From assembly GCF_036785885.1 (NCBI RefSeq), contig NC_092320.1, positions 10,975,557-11,039,556 of the forward strand: a stretch of DNA of 64,000 nucleotides. The letters run 5' to 3'. The notes under the pieces were generated by a model. That model ran no database searches and was not told where the DNA came from. It was given only the letters and a program-made list of their open reading frames with translations. Position numbers and translations under genes: made by a program. This DNA is from Coffea arabica. Lineage: Eukaryota; Streptophyta; Magnoliopsida; Gentianales; Rubiaceae. Positions 15,245 to 27,821 of the stretch are shown here, one piece after another; position 1 is the first letter of the stretch; each line of letters opens with the position of its first letter.

Positions 15245-17182
15245 TTATGACGTGTGCGTATATATGGTCTCAATTCTGTCAAGTGATGCTTGTAAGCGTC
15301 CAGAATTCATGTTGAACAATGGTTCACCAGTACCCATAGCCCTGTGACAGAAAATCATCCAAGATCCGCTCAGAGAACTCATAAGGGGAAAAAATTACCA
15401 TTTCAAACTATTTGCTGTGACTAAGAAAGATTGCAACTTCTCTCCAACTTCTACATGCACTTGTCATGACACGTGGAGATGTTTTAACACGTGATTTTTT
15501 TCAGTAAAAAAGCAAATAAGCAGTAGCTAACTTGCCCTGTAATTTCTGGAAACACATAATCAGCTCTCCACCCAAAACGGAAATCAATACCAGGACATAA
15601 GCCAAGTGTTGTTTTATTTCGAATCCTAGAGACACCATCCCCACCCAAACAGGTAGTAAGCTTCCACTTCCAACCAGTGGCATGCAACTGAAAGCTATGG
15701 CCTACTCCTACCTGCATCAGATGAACAATTTTTGAGATAATATTTTTAGCACATATTTGCTAGAAAGTAGTCAAGGATTGTGGGAAGGAACTAAAGCATT
15801 AACCTGAAGATTCAGGAATTTTGTTATTGGAATCTTCTTAGAAAGAAGTCGCACATCATGATGCAAAGGTTCATAAATAAACTTCCATCTCCGATCATGA
15901 GCTAAAGGCTTTAACACCAGCTTTGCCTGGTACTCATTGATTGGAGCATTGTAGAACTGAGGTCAAAATGAGAATTCAAATTAATAGCATCCAAAATGTC
16001 GGCTGTATCTCACAGGACAACATGTCTCATGTTTACAATAGAAACAGCAAGAGTAAGGCCAAGTTGTATTATCACAGTCTCAGTACATAGAGCAAACAGT
16101 CAAGCTCCCACCGAGATGCACATTGCTGCATTTAAAAAGTAAGAATCAAAAAGCATAAATCATCAGTATCATCAACTACCATCTCCATAGTAGAATGTCC
16201 TTCACCAGGAAGCAGAACAATTACTTCATGCATACAAAAACTCCACCATTCAGGTTTGTGCTAAGTGGCTTAAGTCATGCTCGAGGAAAGTTTTGAAAGA
16301 CAAATTAAATCTGAGTCAAGAATTATAATGATGTTCCTACATTCGTCCGCATACAGTAACTACAGTTGATATCCCAAAATATACAATCTAGAACCGTAAA
16401 TGCTAAAAATAATATGCATGTCCTAAAAGGATGTCCAGCTATAACTTTAGTTGGGAAGCCAGACATCTAAATCCAAATGCCTTGGTTTAAATCTTAAGCT
16501 GAGCCTGGGCTAAGTGCCCAATAAGTACATGCCAAGGGGAGAATGAACACAAACATGCAGAGCCCAAGATGTCCAATGTCGCGAAGAACAGAATACAATT
16601 ATGTACGATATCCATGAATAAGAGTATTAGTCATTTCAAAAACCATCCAGCTTGATATTGATTTATTGAAAAGAGTTCAATTGGTAAAGCACATGACTAC
16701 CACAATTTCACCATTCAGAATTTTGACACTATCATCAAAAGAGCACCATTGGTGGCGATATTACCAAAACAAGGCCATCCAATGATGAATTTTTTAAGGA
16801 ATACCAGAAGCAACATTCCACAATACAAAGCCTAGAAATCAAAGTATAGTAGTTCGAAAAGTAAAACTTAAAAATCAAGTCTTTTAGGCTTCTGCATCAA
16901 CCCAAACTTGAGAAATTTCAAGAAATCCTTCACACAAGCTAATCATCAGCAGCGCTATAAGCACTCCATGCTACTTTTTAAGCCTAACACAAGCCTGAAC
17001 CAGTTAATTCCATCAGCATATAGAATTAAAGGCGGCAGAAGAAATACTACCTCCAAGTTGACACCAACACGATACCCCTCAATTTCTTTTCTGAACTTGA
17101 CAAATAACTCTGAAGGCACTAAATTGATGTTGTAAAGCTCCTCCCATGATGTGGGCTCTTCTCCATTCGAACCCGCTTCCAT
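15245..17182 (-). CDS. Conserved plant protein, possible beta-barrel, function unknown
   Basis: Four exons on the minus strand: 17051-17182, 15804-15956, 15536-15711 and 15245-15341, giving 185 aa from MEAGSNGEEPTSWEELYN to IYTHTS. Intron 1 is about 1.1 kb. Intron 3 starts GCAAGT and ends AG, a GC-AG intron: only this donor keeps the frame into AMGTGEPLFNMNSGRLQ. The protein has no signal peptide or membrane helix. It alternates short aromatic and charged strands (VGVNLEFYN, AKLVLKPL, RWKFIYEP, VGVGHSFQL, WKWKLTTC, FRFGWRADYVF), the texture of an antiparallel beta-sheet or barrel such as an organelle outer-envelope protein. That is inference; I do not recognise a named family. The start at 17182 is the first ATG; a GTG six bases earlier is not used in plants. 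Confidence 0.75.
15342..15535 (-). other. GC-AG intron (intron 3 of the 15.2-17.2 kb gene)
   Basis: On the minus strand the donor reads ACAGG then GCAAGTTAG and the acceptor reads CTGTCACAG then GGCTATGGG. GC donors normally need a near-perfect match to AG/GCAAGT, as here. The nearest GT donor (CAA then GTTAGC) shifts the frame and reaches a stop within a few codons of the last exon. Confidence 0.8.
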
Positions 17183-18044
17183 TTTCACCCCAATAATTCA
17201 AACTAAGCAAAGCTACAGCCAACAAAAAACACCAACAATTTCAAGAAAAATGAAAATCGTAAATAGCTTTAAAGAGTTACAGATTACTGTGCTATAAAGT
17301 TCACCAGATTACCTTTTTCTTTTTTTTCAGACTGCCTATAAAAAATGATTACAGCGCTTTAGAACTGTCAGTATTAGGTAGCATCAAAAAATCCAGTTAA
17401 TCAATCATTCTGGAGTGAGTATCCCCGTTCGGATTCACCGGAACTCTGGAAGTAAAGAGTTAGGCTTAGGCATTTTCTGAGGAGGAGCAGGTGCAGAATC
17501 TTCGATAACTAAAAGGAAAGGACCCATAAGCGTGTTCCAGTACTTGGGCTTGTTTAGCCCAAATATACATATCATCTCTCTGAAGATGGTCCAGTTGTTA
17601 CCACACAGACTTTTAGTTTGGCCCAAAGTTCAAAGCTCCCTGCTTTGTTTCAATCCGAAAAAAAGCAATTAGCACTCTCCGCTCTCGGTCACTTGCTTCC
17701 AGCAACACGACATATTATGTGAATTACCAATTTTTTCTATTAAAAAAATTATAATAACTTTGCGTTTCAGCTTTGATTTCTCAGTATTCTTTTTAAATTT
17801 TTTTGATAAACAAGTTTTAGATTACTGCACAACTAAATATTCTGATAATATGTGTCTAGTCTTTGACAAGACTAAATTCATTATTGAAACATGTCTAGCT
17901 CTTTTGACAGTTATTTTTGTGTTCAATTAAGAATTCTGCATAATTCAAAAAGCACGGCACGATTACGTCACAAAAATGATTTCAAATTTGTTACGAAACC
18001 TGAGGTTGCTTCAATTTCATTAGGACAACAACTCAAAAGGGTGA
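17183..18044. other. Intergenic, no gene seen
   Basis: Upstream flank of the preceding minus-strand gene. A short frame at 17435-17626 (minus) has no recognisable motifs and may lie in or near the 5' UTR. The rest is AT-rich. Confidence 0.4.
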
Positions 18045-18053
18045 ATGAGATTA

Positions 18054-19113
18054 GGGTTATTATCATTTTACCCGCTTAACGTTTGATGCTATTATCAATA
18101 TCCTCCTTAACATTATCATTTAGTCACTTTATCTCCCAAGATCAACGGTCAAATTTAACAAAGTTTGTTAATTAAAGTGAAGAGGCATGTTTAATTCTTA
18201 AAATTATTATCACTTTACCCCCATAAAATATAGTCTCGTTATCAATTTACCCTCTAGAGTTATTTTTTAGACAATTTATCCTACCATTAAACCAGCTTAG
18301 CAAGTTAAAAAACTTTAAAAGAAAATACCCTACTCTTTGCATAATAAAAAATATAAAAAATTTAGAGCGACTTTTCTCCTTTTTAGTATCAAGAAAAAAA
18401 AGTCTAAATATTAATTTCTTTTTTCTTGGCAATCTTATTAATATTGAAAAAAATAAGAAAGATGGAGAGGGAGAAGGGGAGAAAAAGAGCTCAATTCTTT
18501 TTTAAAAAATTACAAATAAAAAAGAATTAAATACTTTTATTCTTTTAAAATTATTTCATTTTTTTGTTTACGACCAAATTCTAATTCTAATCCCGATAAC
18601 CTTAAAGTAATACAATAATGTTAGACTTTTCTTTATTTTCTTTTTTCACAAAATCTAATTTTTGTCTCCTTTTTTCTTATCTCCTTTTCTTTTTCTAGTA
18701 TTAATAAGTGTGAAAAAAAGAAATTTGAAAAAATCCTTTTATTTTTATGTTTTTCGATCTCTTAAAATGAAAAAAAGGAAGAATAACCATTCCAACTTTT
18801 TATTTTTAATTATATATAAAAAAAAAAGGGGTAAATATATTTAAAATTTTTTGACCATGTTAGTTAGATTAATGATGAGGTAAAATGTCTAGAAAATAAT
18901 GTTATGAACTAAAGTGATTGTATCACTATAATTCAAACGAATAAAGTGATAATAACAATGTAGTAATGCTATAAAATAAAAGGGTATTTTTGTCCAAAAT
19001 TTTTTAACATATTGAGTTGAATTACTTATGGGGGTAAAATGTCTAAAAAATAACGTTAGGAGACTAAACTGATAGTAGTGATATAATTTAAGAGGGTAAA
19101 GTGATAATAACCC
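18054..19113. mobile_element. Mutator-like (MULE) non-autonomous element
   Basis: 1,060-bp element with long imperfect terminal inverted repeats. The left end starts GGGTTATTATCATTTTACCC and the reversed right end starts GGGTTATTATCACTTTACCC; similarity continues for roughly 100 bp on each side. Identical 9-bp direct repeats ATGAGATTA flank it at 18045-18053 and 19114-19122, the target-site length typical of Mutator. The interior is extremely AT-rich, with no transposase; its open frames are low-complexity. Confidence 0.88.
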
Positions 19114-19122
19114 ATGAGATTA

Positions 19123-21500
19123 TACTTAGTATTTATAGCTTTGAATGTTAATATATAAGAAACGTTGAGTTCAGCTGTCAAAATTTTTGTTTTTTTGCAA
19201 ACAATGATGGATAATTTTTAACTTTAAATTCGGGCGACATATAACCAGGATAAGATATGTGTTGGTTCTTTATATCGGTTGGTTTATCTTTTGTACTCTT
19301 TATATGGAGCCATCAGTCTATCCACAAATGCTTGCTTCGACGGTACATCTATTTATTTTTTTCATTTATTAAAGTGACCAAAATGTCTTTTTCTTTTGCA
19401 CAATTTACAAGTTTTTATTTGTCCTGAAGATATTACAGTGAAAAATAGGAAAAGAATTCCAAATAATCTTTAATCCAAATTCCAAACTACTTATTGGATG
19501 TACCTTGAAAAATGCAAGTAATACATGTAGGAATTCGGGATCGGAGTCGGGTAACAGATATGCCAGCTCGTGTTGGTAGAAAACGACACCGTGGTAACCG
19601 CAGAACTTAATTGAGCGCAAAAGCAGTTGAGCGTCCATTTACTTATTCGGTTTTTTTTTTTTTTTTTCCACTTCACCGTCGTAGGATATACATGCAAATT
19701 CTTGTTCGTTTGCATATAAAAGTCCCAGCGGTTTGCAGTGGGAAAGCATTATCTATTACCGTTTTCTTTTTCATTTTTTATTAGTGTAGTAAATTCTTTT
19801 AAAATATGAAAAATAAGTGTTGAAGAGACAACAAGGTGTGTGATGTCACTTGATCATTAACCAACTAATCAGACACAATAAAGATAAGGCCCTGTTTGAT
19901 CACTTAATTCAATATTTAAATTTAATGGATTCAAATTTTAAGATATTCAGATATTTTTTATAGTTAAAAATTAAATATCTAAATTAATTGAGTGGCACTG
20001 GATTTTTTAGATAAAACTTGCTCCTAAAAATAAGTGATAAACTATTCACTTATCACTTAATGTGATATATACTCAAATGTATGAAATTTAGTACTTAATA
20101 ATTCATTCATTTAATGAATTCACATTTCAGATTTTAGAATTTAATTTTCAGATTTTAATTTTATCAAATGCACCCAAATCTACCAAAGCATTGTACCTTG
20201 ACCGTTGTATTATATGCTTCATTTTATGAAGAATTACATAAAAGGTAAGTCAATATACTAAGATGTAGATTTGCCTATCTTTTAGAAGATTATTCTATTT
20301 TCATAACCCAGTACTCAATTCCCAAATTGAGTAGCTTGGTTTGGTCATTAACTTGGAGTTGCAAACATGTTGCCTCGTTGATAAAAATTGAAATGTAGAA
20401 GAAAGAAGAATGAGAAGCACAAACCATTGATAGATTTTCCAATTGAAGAGAACGGATACGGTTTAAGATTGCATCCATGCATTCAATTTGGAAGTAAATG
20501 AGTATGTATTAATATTAGTAGATTTTTTTCCTTTTCTTTTACTAGAATGTTGATGGTAGAAATGGGAAAATATGCAAGACCAAGAGAGAGTCAATGTCAC
20601 ATTGCACTCCAAAATCTTAAATAATTAATGAGTCTATCTAACGGGTGTCTATTGAATATTTTAAAATATAGATTAGGTAAAATTTAATTGTGTTGACGAG
20701 TGACCACCCATAATTTAATTGCAGCCAAATCATACCAGAAATTGTAGCCGACTTGAATGCTTCGGCTTGGATAGACATGCTTTTACGAACATGTTGTCGA
20801 GGAAGTTTTATGTACATGTTCCAGTCACTTTTTAATGTCATATATACATTTATACACAAATATGAAATGATAAAATTTATCAAGAAAACACTCCAAAAAG
20901 ACATCCATCCAAACGGAAACTCAAAACAATTTTGCAGGGATCCACACAACATCCGACCCAAAAATTTCCTAGTTTTGTGCAAAGACAATTCGACGTTTCA
21001 ATAAAATAGGGGCTTCTTCTCAAGGATGATTAAAACATACAGTATGAAACAAAAACTTGCGCGTGAAATTAGTCCAAAATGACTAATGATTCTTTTCATT
21101 CGTCTCTCCAACCAGAAACGACTCAGAGAAACAATTTTAATTCCAAACAACTATGCTCTGCAGAACTGTTGTGGCCCTTCTGGAATCCATCAATGCTCAA
21201 CGGCATAAATTAAACTAGTTCTACTGAATGTTCTTGATTTCATCAATCCAGTCGCAATGTAAATACATAATCTGCAGTCAAAAATGGCAATATTCATAAG
21301 ACTTGTATTGCAGCACGCAAGGAAAGCTTTTAACAGCAGTACAACTGTGAACAAGCGTCCCTCCCTGGACTTGATTGACAACAACTTACAAATTTAAACC
21401 GAGACTTTACTGAGAGACCCCTTACGACACAACTATAAGACTTCCGACACAAAAGGACCACAACTGTTGGACAAGGGGATTCGACAAGGACCAACAGATT
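19123..21500. other. Intergenic, one possible MITE, no gene seen
   Basis: AT-rich. Overlapping frames on both strands near 20640-21000 share no family motif and look like chance. The part nearest 21500 is probably the 3' UTR of the RRM-like gene. A possible small inverted-repeat element is listed at 19888-20175. Confidence 0.45.
19888..20175. mobile_element. Possible small MITE
   Basis: The left end GGCCCTGTTTGATCACTTAA and the reversed right end GGGTGCATTTGATAAAATTA are partly alike, with AT-rich sequence between. No clear target duplication was found, so the boundaries and family are uncertain. Confidence 0.3.
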
Positions 21501-22325
21501 CTATGGCCGACGCGACCGAGGGAAGGAGCTCTTGCGTTTAGGCACAAATTTGCGCATCCAGAGATGCTTCCCATTTATGGTGAATTTGGCCTTGGTAACA
21601 CCACCGAGAATCAAGTCAATGACTTTAGGCGTAGAGAACACTACTCGAGCATACAATGGTTGCTCATCAGACCTCACTGGTTGCATGTGGAAGGCCTCTA
21701 TGCAATTCCCGAACAGCTTAGTGAAGAACTCCGTGACTTCTGATTCTGCAACAGGATAGCCCTTCGAAAATGTAACAAACATGGTCCTTTCCTCTTGTGA
21801 TGCCCCATTAGCATTCCTGTAGTCTCCACATGCTTCACCTACAAAACCCAAGTTAGAAAAGCTGTTAACCAAAGACTCGTATGCATTATGCTTCTTGACA
21901 GCATCCTCTATGACATCCTGTAAAGCCATGGCACAAGTTTCAGTTACAACATTCCGAAGTTCTTTCACCACAATGGGCCTATTCTCATGAAAATATTGGA
22001 GAGTGATCCTCTTCTTCACGAGTCTAGAAGTTGCAGGAATTTCATTGACTTCAGCTGAAAGCACAAACTGAGGGTCATTAACACATTTGACACATGTCAA
22101 AGCCTCGTCAGCATATTTATTTATCAACATGGGGGGCATAGATAAGATTGTTAATACAAGATTCTTGAAACCTAGCCGCTCCATCCAAAGCCACAGGGCC
22201 ATAATTTGCACAGACTCATAAGGATCACGCCAGAGATCGACAGCAAGGAGAGAGTAAAGCGCTCTATCCATTGCATGGAAAGTACCGTACTCGTTGGGTG
22301 TAACCGGCAAAAGTTCAGGATCCAT
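21501..22325 (-). CDS. RRM-like plant protein, function unknown
   Basis: Single coding exon of 274 aa starting at ATG 22325 (MDPELLPVTPNEYGTFH). The frame is open further upstream, but AG at 22336-22337 after a pyrimidine-poor stretch looks like the acceptor of a 5' UTR intron ten bases before this ATG, so the upstream residues are probably not translated. The N-terminal part (about 1-165) is helical (FHAMDRALYSLLAVDLWRD, ESVQIMALWLWMERLGF). The C-terminal part (about 181-262) has RRM-like order: RTMFVTFSKGYPV as strand 1, SEVTEFFTKLFG as helix 1, YARVVFSTPKVIDLIL as strand 3 and helix 2, KHLWMRKFVPK as the last strand. The aromatic RNP residues are only partly kept. The tail KRKSSFPRSRRP is basic. 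Role in RNA binding is inferred. Confidence 0.8.
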   Translation of the reverse strand: MDPELLPVTPNEYGTFHAMDRALYSLLAVDLWRDPYESVQIMALWLWMERLGFKNLVLTILSMPPMLINKYADEALTCVKCVNDPQFVLSAEVNEIPATSRLVKKRITLQYFHENRPIVVKELRNVVTETCAMALQDVIEDAVKKHNAYESLVNSFSNLGFVGEACGDYRNANGASQEERTMFVTFSKGYPVAESEVTEFFTKLFGNCIEAFHMQPVRSDEQPLYARVVFSTPKVIDLILGGVTKAKFTINGKHLWMRKFVPKRKSSFPRSRRP

Positions 22326-23810
22326 GGCCCAAAACCTGTTCACACCAACATTCACATATACAACCATCAACATCGAATTACAAAACCTTAAAAAGACAAG
22401 GCAAAAAATTTTCCACCATATACACCACAAAAATCATAGATTCAGCAGTTTAGCATTTTAATGGACTGGCAACTTTACTAAATTGGTTTTTTTTTGTTTT
22501 TGTGGGTACAGCACACACAGACACAGAGACGCAGGCACAACAAGAATGGGGTGAACTGGATCAAAACTGTACATCACTTAATCTCCACTAAAGTGACAAA
22601 CATATGAGTTTGGTGCCTGGTCCTTGAACCAGAAAGGTATATGGAAGACAGGATCCTCATGGAAACCATGGAGAGTGAATTTCCATGCTGGTCTTCTCCA
22701 CCAATTTCTCCTAACAACTAGCTGATATACACCCAGATCAAGCAAAATATAAAACAATGAAATAACTGGATAAATAAATCTGACTAGTACAAAAGAAGGG
22801 AAAAGAAACCTGAAGGGAACTTCTCAGAAAATTGCTTTTCAACTCAACTCCAACTCACATGATTTATAGGCAGCTCAAGACTCTAAAACAGGTGCGAAGA
22901 AGTCTTTTAGTTTCTCTTGTCAATGTACTCCACAAACAACAAACTGAAGATAAGATATTGGTATTAATTTCCAAGAGATATCCTCGCTAGTAGGTTGTAT
23001 TTAATGTTTGAAGAAATCTTGAGCCTTGAAAATTGGACACATGCGAAAATTTTCTGTTTCAGTCAATTCATTTTCTGGCTATGTGACACACGTCAAACAT
23101 GAAGAAAGGCGAAGGGATAAAAGAACTCAACAAGTTACCGTATAGCCAAGCTTCTAGAGATTACCATTCTGAGGTAATTCTAGTAGGTCAAAAGTTTTTT
23201 GTAACGCTTTTTACTCGTCAATTTGTTCAATGTCCCCATCCCACTACTTGTAGACCAGGAGAAAGACAGCTTATTATCATCTAGTGGCCAATAATCAGTC
23301 ATGCATCCACAATAGTAACATGGTACGAGATTAGGATTTTGAATAATGACGAGAAACCGTTTTATGTTAATATCTTCAGTACTGCTCAGCTAATTTGATA
23401 CACTATTGCATTGTTCATCCAAGATAGCCTTGCGTTGTATCATAACAGGGACCTCAGATGACATAATTAGTATCAAATCTCAGATCATTCAAACTTAGTA
23501 GATCATTCATCTGCCAACATGAACCAGTCACAATAAGGTGACATGGTTTTCTGTATGATACCCCATTTCTACAGTAACGTGTTTGTGCAACACAATGATC
23601 TCAGTTTCCAATAGCCAAGCCATAGTGAGAAACACAGGCAAGGAAGCTTTCTATGAGACATCATCAAGTAAATGTTGTCGAAGGCCAAAAATAAAATTTG
23701 CATATAGCAATATCTGGTCCTATTATTATGTTTCTTTTTTTGGTTTGACCTAAGATTCTACATGGCATTTCGGCATGAAGTTGCCTTCTTCATAATTTTT
23801 CCAATCTATT

Positions 23811-24370
23811 TGAAATAAAAAAAAAAAACCACCCTTTCATCAGGTATCCTAAATAAGACCAACTATTCTGTTTACTGCTTTTCGTCAATGGAACTCTATG
23901 GTTTTCCTATAAAGTGCAAATAAGATGATATGTGGTTAATTATATGAATACAGGTTCTTGTTTTTCTTTTAACTCGTAAAAATATACAAGTTGAATGAAA
24001 CCACTTTTTTATCAGGAATCTCAAATAAGCCCAACAACTCTTTATACCACTTTCCCATCAAAGAAACCCTATTGATTATCAGTAAAGGGCAATTATGTCG
24101 CTATACAGCCAGTTATATGAATACGGGTTCTTGTTTTTCTTTGAAGTCAAAAAAATACACAAGTGGAAAAAAAACAGCTTTTTGTCATGAACCATAAATA
24201 AGTCCAAAAGTTTTTTATACTGTTTTTACATCAATAATACCCTATCGACTACCTATCAAGCGCAAGAATGTCATTATACAGAAGATTTGATGAATACATT
24301 TGACTACCTATATAAGTGCAAGTATGTCGTTATACGGCTTTATGAATACAGGTGCTTGTTTTTCTTTAAA
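23811..24370. repeat. Degenerate tandem repeat, unit about 170 bp
   Basis: Diverged copies of one unit follow each other. GGTTCTTGTTTTTCTTT recurs near 23953 and 24125, with a variant near 24350. Between these, each unit repeats in order a poly-A stretch, a TTTTTATCAGG-like motif, AATAAGNCCAA, a CCCTAT-like motif, a GCAATTATGTCG-like motif and TATATGAATAC. Spacing is about 172 bp between the first two units and larger afterwards, so the array is old and partly expanded. Confidence 0.7.
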
Positions 24371-25335
24371 ATCCTAAATACAAAAGTTGAAATTTGTCGT
24401 TTAATCGGATCATAAAAGCTATAAATAAAAAAACCGTGAGAAGCTGTTTCAAACGGTCCAATTTCTAAACCAACCCCAGTTTTTGGAAACCTCGTAAATG
24501 GGGTAAAATAATGGTTATAAAACTGTCTGATATTCAAAAGCACCCCTAGTGTTAGAAAACTCGTAAATGAGGTCACAGCCTTCTATTAGTAAGTTTTGTC
24601 ATTTAAAATCCTACTTCTTAACAAAGGGAATTGCGACACATATTACTCTGTGTATATATAACATGAGGCCCTGTGCTGTATGGCTATAGCATGAGCTGCA
24701 GCACTAGTTTCTTCTAATGAGATCACAAGCACAAAGGCCTCTTTCTTTTTTCAGTTTATTAGTACAGAAAGCTGGAGCCTCTCTGTTCAATTTCTCATTC
24801 ATATAATGTACTCAATTTTGGCTCATTAGGTATAGATGTTATAAAATCTGGTAAATCCTGGTGCTATACTGGTTCACTAGTCCTCCAAGGTTGGGAACAA
24901 CACTTATGCTGTTGTCATACTATACTCTACTGATATATGTATGTGGATGTAGCTAATTGGTCAAATGATTATCTTTACATCTCTATCAAAAGGAATATCA
25001 CTAGTAAATGTTGAATGATTATGGTAATATGCTTTAGAAAACTTGTTCTGCCTAGTAACTTCAAAGCCTTCTCATTCGGATGGTGCTTAGGAAAAGCTCA
25101 GCATAACTTAACATGCCTAATTCAGCATATGCATTCCAACAACTTTAAGAACTTCAGTTTTCCTGGTAATGCTTCTCCAATACACTTAGCTACAATTTGA
25201 GTGATAGCATGAGTTGCATGATAGGCATGTTACCTAAACTATTATAAAATCCATAAGGTGCTCAAATCGTCCATCATTAGGCAGTTAAGAAAAGACACTT
25301 AGTTTCAACAAGTCACTTGCCTAGCAGAAGTTAGT

Positions 25336-25532
25336 TTCATACCTTCTATCACAATCCTAAGCTGGAAACCCATGATCATTTCTCAACTACTTCATAACAG
25401 GAAGATCATCTGCATACCATCAAAGAAACAGTTTCTTCCAGCCATTGTAACTTCTTTTTTCCTTTTTGACTGGTTTTACTGGAGCGGAGTTTAAGACAGA
25501 TCTGGAATTCAACAAAAATTAGATGGTCAAAT
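25336..25532. repeat. Direct duplication, copy 1
   Basis: 197-bp segment repeated at a 225-bp period as copy 2 (25561-25757). It starts TTCATACCTTCTATCAC and ends GATGGTCAAATT. Only a handful of substitutions separate the two copies, so the duplication is recent. Confidence 0.9.
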
Positions 25533-25560
25533 TTTCTTTCACACAAAAGATCATCTGGAA

Positions 25561-25757
25561 TTCATACCTTCTATCACAATCCTAAGCTGGAAACCCATGC
25601 TCATTTCTCAACTACTTCATAACAGGAAGATCATCTGCATACCATCATAGAAACAGTTTCTTCCAGCCATTGTAACTTCTTTTTTCCTTTTTGACTGGTT
25701 TTACTAGAGCGGAGTTTGAGACAGATCTGGAATTCAACAAAAATTTGATGGTCAAAT
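25561..25757. repeat. Direct duplication, copy 2
   Basis: Second copy of 25336-25532. The 28-bp spacer between copies contains AGATCATCTGGAATTC, similar to sequence inside the copies. Confidence 0.9.
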
Positions 25758-26371
25758 TAGAGTTCAAAACCATCTCATAGCAAGTCTTGAGCCAATATCC
25801 AAAGCACAACGGTGAGGAGGAAAGTATTTGTAATCATACGCATACATCGAAACATGTGCAGCTCAACCCTGAATGGTGGACCAAAATGCAGAAAACCAAA
25901 TACACCTGAAATCTTCCCCTTTAGCAGCCCCCAAGTTCCCTCCCTGCAAATAGGGAAGAACATGGTTCAGCGACAGCAAACTTAAGTGGCAAAATGAAAA
26001 GCAACTATCGCTGAACCAAGTACAAGGAGAACAAAAAGGTAAAGCTTCAATTTTCAATATTCATGCGTGAAAAGCATTGCAATCGGTTCTTCATCAACAT
26101 ATATCTTGGTCAAGGAAGAAAAAAAAAGAGCACTGGAGCCTGACATATTATGGGAATAAGACTTCATATATATAACAAACTAAATGCTTGACAAAGGATC
26201 GACTGCTATGACAATAGCATATCAGTTACATTTTGAAGCTGGCCAGAAGTCGGTACATCTATGATGATAAGTACAAAGCGCTTACAAAGATTTCCACCTC
26301 CATGAACATATATCCAAATTAGATTCATAGGGTGACAATGAAAAACACATAAGATCATGGACTCAACTGTC

Positions 26372-27821
26372 CTATACGTGTCTATTATTGACCATTATGC
26401 CAGAGATGCTTGGGGTTGCAGTTGCACCTTGCAGATCAGATAAAGAGAAGGACCTCCAAGGAGAAAACTTCTGTCCCGGAGGTGACAATGAGTCATTGTA
26501 CAGTGATCTTCTTGCTTGTGGTGGCAAAGGAGGAAGACAAATGCCACGAGATGGTGAATTTGAGTTGGAACTATCGCTGTTATTGTTGCTCTCGGTACAG
26601 CCCATGGATGCTGCAAGAGCCAATGAACTTCTAGAGCCTGCTGCTCTCTTTGATATCCCACCGCTGTTATTTCTTCTAATGCCATTGCGATTCTTATCCC
26701 AGAAATTATTACAGGCAAGCAAGTTTTTGCGTTTCCTGGTGTAAGCATTTTCTGGCTTTACAATATCTTTCATGGACGAACAATTTGCAGCATCTGATAG
26801 GCTGGTAAAAGACTTGGATTTACCAAAATAAAATTGTGATATGCTCCTCCTGAAACAAGTCAAATTGCCCGTATCAGCAAAGCTTTAGACAACCCAAAAA
26901 AAAAATCACTTAAAAAAAAAGCAGCACAAGTGTCTAAGAATTTAAATGCCTTGCAGTAATTGTGAGATTTCTCACATAAATATTGCTACAAGAGAAGCAT
27001 TCAACAGTATGGAAGCTGAAAATGAAAAAAAAAAAAGACTTCCTTGTGTTAATTCAGTGTCAATGTCCAAAAAATGTAACTCCTCTCTCAGTTAATAAAT
27101 AAAGTTTAAAAAAATGTCAAAGTAGAGATTAAAGAGGTAAAAATAAAAATATATTAAAAAAAGAACCGCATCTCAGGATCTAACAGCAAAATAAAGATGT
27201 AATTCCAATTTTCAAACAGTCTGCCCAAATGATCACAACTCAATCATGTTCAGACCATATGCATTCCACCTCATACTGACTGCTAAAAGTCAGTACGCAA
27301 ATTCCAAATATTCCAAAAAAAAAAACTAGACATAAAATTCGCACAAACCCTAAATCTACAGTGGATTAACAGAAGACAGCTACATACTTGATAGGCAAGA
27401 CCTCCTCTAACGCCTCGAGACTATCCAAAGCTCCGCCTTTATACTCACTCTGCACCTCCTCACCGTCGCCGGCTTCCGACGACCGTCCAGCCGATGACTC
27501 CTCATCACTATTCCTCCCAATCGAAGAAGTCGACGACGATGACTCCCCACTCCGACCCTCATCCTCTTCCTCCACCACCTTCCTCCCCGCTCCAACTCCG
27601 GCGCCGGCTGCCCCTAACTCCGGTGCCGGCGGCTTACTTCCATTAGCATACATCGAGAAACACGTCACTCTCTGTCCACCAAGTCCAGACCGTCCGATCA
27701 GATGATGATCAAGCCCGTAACTATTACCATTAATATGATTGGCAGCAGCCGCGGTAGAGGCCGCAGTCGCAGTCGTAGTACCAGTCGTATTACTATTGCC
27801 CCTCTCCACCACGATTGACAT
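26372..27821 (-). CDS. OXS3: OXIDATIVE STRESS 3 (OXS3) family protein
   Basis: Plant nuclear, stress-tolerance protein; Arabidopsis OXS3 raises tolerance to cadmium and oxidants and is linked to chromatin. Two exons on the minus strand: 27388-27821 and 26372-26849, joined GT-AG within a lysine codon, giving 303 aa. The family core spans about 94-190: the Ser-rich SSSSTSSIGRNSDEESS, then YKGGALDSLEALEEVLPIK and RSISQFYFGKSKSFTSLSD, and the basic KPENAYTRKRKNLLA. The N-terminus is low-complexity (T/A-rich, then A/G-rich); the C-terminus is rich in Ser, Asn and Pro and ends NNRHV. The family has several members per genome, so whether this is OXS3 itself or an O3L paralogue is open. Confidence 0.88.

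Larger units (their letters stand above)
22326..26371. other. Intergenic, about 4 kb, tandem repeats but no gene seen
   Basis: Contains the presumed promoter and 5' UTR intron of the RRM-like gene and, at the far end, the 3' UTR of the OXS3-type gene. Two repeat structures are listed separately (23811-24370 and 25336-25757). No coding region with recognisable motifs was found on either strand. Confidence 0.45.

Noticed and set aside
17435-17626. 63-aa minus-strand frame as a gene
   Set aside because: Short, without motifs and immediately upstream of a supported gene; more likely UTR or chance.
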